NCBI GenBank assembly: GCA_964567515.1
Contig: CAZMMW010000011.1
Coordinates: 1-17,505, forward strand
DNA length: 17,505 nt
From: JBBIVB01 sp964567515
GTDB lineage: Bacteria > Patescibacteriota > Patescibacteriia > Veblenbacterales > UBA10138
Reading direction: 5' to 3'
In this document: positions 14,259 to 17,505 of the stretch, piece after piece
Layout of the letters: every line of letters begins with the position of its first letter
Position numbering within the stretch: position 1 is the first letter of the stretch
Made by a program: the position numbers and the translations under genes
Notes under the pieces: model-generated
What the model was told of the DNA's origin: nothing
The model's database searches: none
What the model saw: the letters and a program-made list of their open reading frames with translations, nothing else

Positions 14259-15308
14259 ATGTTAGTAGAAAAAACAGACACCAAGTTTAAACGGTGGTTA
14301 AAAATAGGCGGCTATAGTCTGATTATTTTACTGATAATACTAGGTGTTATTTTTTGGCAGCTTACGAAGCCGTCCCAATCGCGAGATGGATTAGTATCTT
14401 TTTCTATCACACCAGGTCAGGGTGTTAAGGCTATTAGTTTGAAACTAGAGCAAGCTGGTTTAATTCACAGCCCTTTATTTTTTGAAAGTTGGGTGTGGTT
14501 GACTGGCACTGAAAAAAAATTTGCGGCAGGAGAATATAGATTGCCAGCCAATGTTAATATTATTAATCTGACTCGTTTATTAACCGGTACTTTAGCTTTA
14601 CCTAATGAAGTAAAGGTGGTGATTATCGAGGGGTGGACTATCAAAGATATAGTTTCTTATTTGGAAAAGAATAGTTTATACTCAAGTTCTGATTTTTTTG
14701 CTTTAGTTAGTAAACCGCAGAATTTTGATTCGCTACTTGATCATTTAGGAATCAACTTAATTTCTAAACCAGTGAATGCTAGTTTAGAAGGTTATCTATT
14801 TCCTGATACTTATCGAGTTTATCGTGATTCTAAACCACAGGACTTAGTGAGTAAAATGTTGAATAATTTTGTGAACAAATTTAAACCCGAATGGCAGCAG
14901 GAGATTTCTCGCCGCGGTTACAATATGTTTCAAGCAATAACTTTAGCTAGCATAGTAGAAAAAGAGGTGGCCAATATTGAGGATAGAAAATTGGTAGCCG
15001 ATATTTTTTGGCGTAGATTACAAGCCGGTAGGGGATTAGAGTCCGATTCAACTATTAATTATATTACTGGCAAAAAATCTCTTCGTTCTTCTGGTAGCGA
15101 TCTAGCGATCAATTCACTATATAATACTTATAAATATCGAGGATTGCCACCGGGACCAATTTGCAATCCAGGAGCTTCAGCAATAGAAGCAGTAATCTAC
15201 CCTCAAAGTAATAACTATTGGTATTTTTTAACTACGCCTGATGGACGGGTAATTTATTCTAAAACTTTTGAGGATCATAAGGTTGCTAAATCAAAATATC
15301 TTGATTAA
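14259..15308 (+). CDS. mltG: Endolytic peptidoglycan transglycosylase MltG
   Basis: Cuts nascent glycan strands at the membrane and is thought to end their elongation. From ATG 14259 it has 349 residues; an in-frame ATG at 14235, inside the previous gene, would add eight. I prefer 14259 because GGAAAGG lies 10 bases upstream, but TAGGAG upstream of 14235 leaves this open. Residues 17-35 form one membrane segment (GYSLIILLIILGVIFWQL). A LysM-like region follows, then the YceG domain: LEGYLFPDTYRV, ITLASIVEKEV with the catalytic Glu234, FWRRLQAGRGLESDSTINY, and YNTYKYRGLPPGPICNPG near the end. All landmarks of the family are present. Together with the next gene and the PAP2 protein it suggests a peptidoglycan wall. 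Confidence 0.94.
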   Translation: MLVEKTDTKFKRWLKIGGYSLIILLIILGVIFWQLTKPSQSRDGLVSFSITPGQGVKAISLKLEQAGLIHSPLFFESWVWLTGTEKKFAAGEYRLPANVNIINLTRLLTGTLALPNEVKVVIIEGWTIKDIVSYLEKNSLYSSSDFFALVSKPQNFDSLLDHLGINLISKPVNASLEGYLFPDTYRVYRDSKPQDLVSKMLNNFVNKFKPEWQQEISRRGYNMFQAITLASIVEKEVANIEDRKLVADIFWRRLQAGRGLESDSTINYITGKKSLRSSGSDLAINSLYNTYKYRGLPPGPICNPGASAIEAVIYPQSNNYWYFLTTPDGRVIYSKTFEDHKVAKSKYLD

Positions 15309-15398
15309 TTTTTAATTAGATTACAAAACCCAGTCATCTTAGTGGTTAGTTGTTATAGTATTTGATTTTTGTATATCTTGGTAGTAAGATATTATAAA

Positions 15399-15428
15399 TT
15401 GGTACTTTTCGTACTTTGAAAATATAAT
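15399..15428 (+). promoter_or_regulatory. Putative promoter of the MltD-like gene
   Basis: TTGGTA (15399-15404), an 18-base spacer and TATAAT (15423-15428), with an AGAGG SD at 15436-15440 before the ATG at 15446. Just upstream, ATATCTT/AAGATAT (15373-15379 and 15386-15392) is a perfect 7-bp inverted repeat with a 6-base loop, perhaps an operator or the 3' hairpin of mltG. Confidence 0.5.
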
Positions 15429-15445
15429 AATAAAAAGAGGAAAAA

Positions 15446-16450
15446 ATGAAAAAGATCTTTTATATTTTAATAGTTGTTTGTTTGGTATTTTTAATAATTG
15501 AGCAATTTTTAACTAATCGTTGGTTACAACAAGAATCGCATCAGATTTATCAGAAACAATTAACAGACAGTCTTGATAATTTAAAAACTTATTTTGGTCA
15601 AAGACTTGATACTCTGTGGTCGCATATCACTTTGAGTGTTTATCAATTACCAGAAACGCTTTGTATTTGTGGACAAAAAGTGCCTTTAGAAAGGTTATTA
15701 GTTCGTGAAAAAATAGAATACGAATTGTTTAAATTTTTAAGACAGAGGCCAAATTTGGTAATGTGGTATCGTTTACAGGGTAGATATTTTCCCATGATTG
15801 AGTCGTCTTTAGCCGCAGTAAATTTGCCTGATGATTTGAAATATTTGGTTATTTTAGAAAGTTTGCTTGATCCTAAGGCGAAATCATCAGTAGGTGCGGG
15901 TGGTCTTTGGCAGTTTATGCCAGAAACGGGTAAATCATATAATTTGCAGCAAAATTCAATTTTTGATCAGCGTTATGATCCGTGGTTATCGACTAAAGCG
16001 GCCCGTCGATTAGTCATTGATTTATATCGTTTGTCGCGCACTTATCAAGAACATGGAGATTGGTGGTTGACTTTAGCTCAATATGTTTCTGGTTCCAAGA
16101 CAATTGCCAACGCGGTTAAGAATCAAAAAAACAGCGATTATTTCACTTTAGCGTTAGCTAAGGACGCGCAACGTTATGTTCCCCAATTTATTGCCTTATG
16201 TGTTTTGTATAAGAATAGTCAGTCTTTTGGTTTAGATGTACTGCCTCAATACCCACCTTTACCAGAAGTTGTTGATACGACGATTTTTTTAAGTCGCGGT
16301 GGTGCTCTTAAAGATTTAAGTGAAGCAGCGGGTATTTCCATGGATGATTTTCTACTGATCAATACCGAGTTTCTACAGCCAATTTTACCTCCCGGTAAGT
16401 ATAAAATAAAGAAACTTGTGAATAATCACCAACCCCTTGGTTTAAACTAA
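15446..16450 (+). CDS. MltD-like membrane-bound lytic transglycosylase (SLT domain)
   Basis: 334 residues. Residues 3-22 are a membrane anchor (IFYILIVVCLVFLIIEQ). The region 115-200 is a family 1 lytic transglycosylase (SLT) domain: LPDDLKYLVILESLLDP with catalytic Glu138, SSVGAGGLWQFMPETG (147-162), and RYDPWLSTKAARRL. These enzymes cleave peptidoglycan between MurNAc and GlcNAc. The motif usually reading AAYNAGxGxV is AQYVSGSKTIANAV, so the Asn and Gly are changed. The C-terminal part (VDTTIFLSRGG, LKDLSEAAGISMDDFLLINT, PPGKYKIKK) resembles the segment after the SLT domain in MltD, but no full LysM repeat follows. It has an AGAGG SD, its own promoter candidate and a terminator overlapping its 3' end. 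Confidence 0.88.
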   Translation: MKKIFYILIVVCLVFLIIEQFLTNRWLQQESHQIYQKQLTDSLDNLKTYFGQRLDTLWSHITLSVYQLPETLCICGQKVPLERLLVREKIEYELFKFLRQRPNLVMWYRLQGRYFPMIESSLAAVNLPDDLKYLVILESLLDPKAKSSVGAGGLWQFMPETGKSYNLQQNSIFDQRYDPWLSTKAARRLVIDLYRLSRTYQEHGDWWLTLAQYVSGSKTIANAVKNQKNSDYFTLALAKDAQRYVPQFIALCVLYKNSQSFGLDVLPQYPPLPEVVDTTIFLSRGGALKDLSEAAGISMDDFLLINTEFLQPILPPGKYKIKKLVNNHQPLGLN

Positions 16451-16460
16451 GGGGTTTTAA
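16431..16460 (+). terminator. Terminator overlapping the end of the MltD-like gene
   Basis: AACCCCTTGG (16431-16440), loop TTTAAA and CTAAGGGGTT (16447-16456) form a 10-bp stem with one G-U pair, followed by TTAATTTT. The stop codon (16448-16450) lies inside the right arm. This marks the boundary between the housekeeping block and the accessory-looking end. Confidence 0.85.
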
Positions 16461-16464
16461 TTTT

Positions 16465-16503
16465 ATACTGTACAGTATCTTGAACTGTTATTCTAAAGAC
16501 AGT
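16465..16503. promoter_or_regulatory. ACTGT/ACAGT repeats, possible operator
   Basis: ATACTGTACAGTAT (16465-16478) is a perfect 14-bp palindrome. Six bases on, ACTGT (16484-16488) and ACAGT (16499-16503) form a second inverted pair with a 10-base spacer. AACTGTTATT at 16483-16492 recurs exactly at 16632-16641, just upstream of the -35 box of the next promoter. This looks like a repressor-type site cluster, but the region is AT-rich and no regulator is known. Confidence 0.4.
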
Positions 16504-16648
16504 AAAGATCTTTAAAAAATATTAACCCATAATTTTCACTTTAGTCACTTTTTTGTCCAGGTGAACATAAAGATAACCAATCTGTTTTTAATATTTTTGA
16601 TTTATAATTCAACGCGATTTTTCTTATAAATAACTGTTATTTTTCAGG

Positions 16649-16676
16649 TTGACATAACTATAGCTTATGATATAAT
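16649..16676 (+). promoter_or_regulatory. Near-consensus sigma-70-type promoter
   Basis: TTGACA (16649-16654), a 16-base spacer and TATAAT (16671-16676): both boxes are perfect. It is the best promoter in the window and drives the coiled-coil ORF, with transcription expected to start near 16683, giving a leader of about 80 bases. Confidence 0.8.
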
Positions 16677-16765
16677 TTATTCAGTTTAATAATTTAATCA
16701 ATAAAACTATTGGAAAAGAATCAAAATACATTCCTTCCTCGGAGGAAGTAAAAAAAGCTGAGGAG

Positions 16766-17341
16766 ATGATGACAGAGGAGGAAAAACATCAGAGCTCTAT
16801 AAGAGAAAAAGGTGTTGAAGTAGTAGAGGTTTATTTTGAGGATTATAATGAAAAGCGAAAATTAAAACCGGAGAGTGCTCAAAAAATTGAACGAAGTTAC
16901 AGGGAAGAATATAAAAATGAGATCAACAACCAGACTCGTTCAGAATTTATAACAACTGTACGCAATCTAGTAGAATTGGAAAAAACCAACATAGAAAATC
17001 GTGAGTCTTTTATTAATAATGTAGAAAAGCTAATTGAAAGTCAGTTTGCTAAATTGGAAGAGGCTAATAATAAGATTTTTGATGATGTCTTAAAACTAAC
17101 AGAAACAATATCAGATTTTGTAATCTATAGAAAAAATATGATACTTCAACAGGAAACGGACGAGGAAAAGAAGAAAGCAATAAAGGACAGTATAGCACAA
17201 AATGAAATGTTAAAAAAAGTTAGAATAGAAGCAGACGAAAAAAATCGAAATGCAAATTTAAACTATCTAGAGAGAACCAAAAGAAGCTTATTAGAGATAA
17301 TGTTACATAGATTAGAACAGCGACAAGAAGAGCAAAAATAA
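16766..17341 (+). CDS. Coiled-coil protein of unknown function, possible cassette ORF
   Basis: 191 residues from the first ATG, very rich in Glu, Lys and Asn, with no Cys, signal peptide or membrane segment. Most of it is predicted by eye to be long helices with heptad-like spacing (EFITTVRNLVELEKTN, NNVEKLIESQFAKLEEANNK, LLEIMLHRLEQRQEEQ). No family is recognised. GAGGAG touches the first ATG and lies three bases before the second (16769), both tight for an SD. The open frame continues upstream through protein-like sequence (KYIPSSEEVKKAEEMM) without a standard start, so the true start may be non-standard. It uses AGA and ATA far more than the neighbouring genes, suggesting a different origin. 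It follows a strong promoter and ends 53 bases before an attC-like site. Confidence 0.75.
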   Translation: MMTEEEKHQSSIREKGVEVVEVYFEDYNEKRKLKPESAQKIERSYREEYKNEINNQTRSEFITTVRNLVELEKTNIENRESFINNVEKLIESQFAKLEEANNKIFDDVLKLTETISDFVIYRKNMILQQETDEEKKKAIKDSIAQNEMLKKVRIEADEKNRNANLNYLERTKRSLLEIMLHRLEQRQEEQK

Positions 17342-17355
17342 ATTTTCCCTATTAA

Positions 17356-17386
17356 ATTTTCGCCATTCGGCAAAAAATAATTTTTT
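17356..17386 (+). terminator. Possible terminator after the coiled-coil ORF
   Basis: GCC (17362-17364), loop ATTC and GGC (17369-17371), extended by TTTT against AAAA across one C-A mismatch, then TTTTTT at 17381-17386. The stem is weak and there is a 5-base gap before the T tract. Confidence 0.4.
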
Positions 17387-17394
17387 GTTACATC

Positions 17395-17492
17395 ATATAA
17401 CAACAAATATCCGGTTGTGACTCTTCCGAGAGCCTCCATCCAAATTACTTTCACTTCGTTTCGGCAACTTCAGATACACGCAAACGTTATAT
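17395..17492 (+). other. attC-like integron recombination site (candidate)
   Basis: A 98-base imperfect inverted repeat. The ends are ATATAAC (17395-17401) and GTTATAT (17486-17492), perfectly complementary and each matching six of seven positions of the attC cores RYYYAAC and GTTRRRY, including the invariant AAC and GTT. Inside, ATATCCG-GTTG (17408-17418 region) pairs with CAAC-TT-CAGATAC (17466-17478 region) as an 11-bp stem with exactly two bulged bases, like the L boxes with extrahelical bases. Unpaired spacers separate the R and L stems, and the terminal loop has further pairing (CCGA/TCGG). Length, polarity and position just after an ORF stop fit a gene cassette. A plain structured repeat or terminator is the alternative. 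The call needs a second copy downstream. Confidence 0.5.
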
Positions 17493-17505
17493 AGATATTT
17501 TATAC

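Larger units (their letters stand above)
16451..16765 (+). other. Intergenic region before the coiled-coil ORF
   Basis: 315 bases with no standard-start ORF of useful size. It holds the end of the MltD-like terminator, the ACTGT/ACAGT repeats, a strong promoter (16649-16676) and, at 16734-16748, the hairpin CTTCCT-CGG-AGGAAG, which pairs an otherwise perfect GGAGG (16741-16745). The frame of the next ORF is open back to 16676 but has no ATG, GTG or TTG before 16766. Confidence 0.6.

Noticed and set aside
16465..16478. Palindrome ATACTGTACAGTAT as an SOS (LexA) box
   Set aside because: The CTGT and ACAG half-sites are directly joined without the 8-base spacer of the proteobacterial box, and no damage-response gene is adjacent; kept only as a generic operator candidate.
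17263..17454. Minus-strand 63-codon frame at the right end
   Set aside because: It runs antisense across the coiled-coil ORF end, the terminator and the attC-like site, with low coding quality and no SD worth noting; the structured site explains this sequence better.
1..17505. CRISPR array, insertion sequence or recoded TGA (Gracilibacteria code)
   Set aside because: No regularly spaced direct repeats or transposase was seen, and TGA ends several genes at the expected family length.

Overview
The window looks like chromosome from a reduced, AT-rich bacterium of the Candidatus Patescibacteria (CPR) type. This rests on divergent but motif-complete glycolytic enzymes, very compact gene packing with 3-5 nt gaps and ATGA overlaps, core genes without a Shine-Dalgarno (SD) sequence, and short proteins with no close family assignment. 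TGA serves as a normal stop (for example the ends of the PAP2, pcm and helicase genes), so the code is standard table 11 and not the TGA=Gly code of Gracilibacteria. The lineage is inferred from gene content, not from a marker gene.

Layout. 1-536: 3' end of pyrH (UMP kinase), then a terminator. 537-1161: a gene-poor stretch holding two or three SD-led micro-ORFs, several hairpins and a strong terminator. 1162-2931: gap (GAPDH), then a membrane-anchored cytochrome b5-like protein and an overlapping 94-residue two-helix membrane protein. 2952-4866 (minus strand): a Hef/FANCM-like SF2 helicase followed by a 91-residue unknown protein and a terminator. 4998-7446: pgk and eno. 7518-12706: a tight run of two tandem gpmI paralogues, mutM, a PAP2/BcrC-type phosphatase and pcm. 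12788-13110: a small zinc-ribbon protein with its own terminator. 13169-15308: mannose-1-phosphate guanylyltransferase and mltG. 15446-16460: an MltD-like lytic transglycosylase ending in a terminator. 16461-17505: an accessory-looking segment with a palindrome, a near-consensus promoter, a coiled-coil unknown ORF and, 53 bases after its stop, a 98-base structured site resembling an integron attC.

How the genes fit together. gap, pgk, gpmI and eno cover the lower glycolytic steps from glyceraldehyde-3-phosphate to phosphoenolpyruvate; tpiA and pyk are not in the window. The PAP2 phosphatase, mltG and the MltD-like protein point to peptidoglycan and lipid-carrier turnover, and the guanylyltransferase to GDP-mannose supply for glycans. 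mutM and pcm are repair functions, for oxidised DNA and damaged protein. The cytochrome b5/two-helix pair suggests a small membrane electron-transfer unit of unknown partner.

The most interesting region is the right end. The ORF plus attC-like site has the layout of an integron gene cassette, and the window stops before it can be seen whether more cassettes follow. Other points of interest are the micro-ORF leader between pyrH and gap, the tandem gpmI pair, the cytochrome b5 unit, and the stand-alone helicase with altered motifs I and II.
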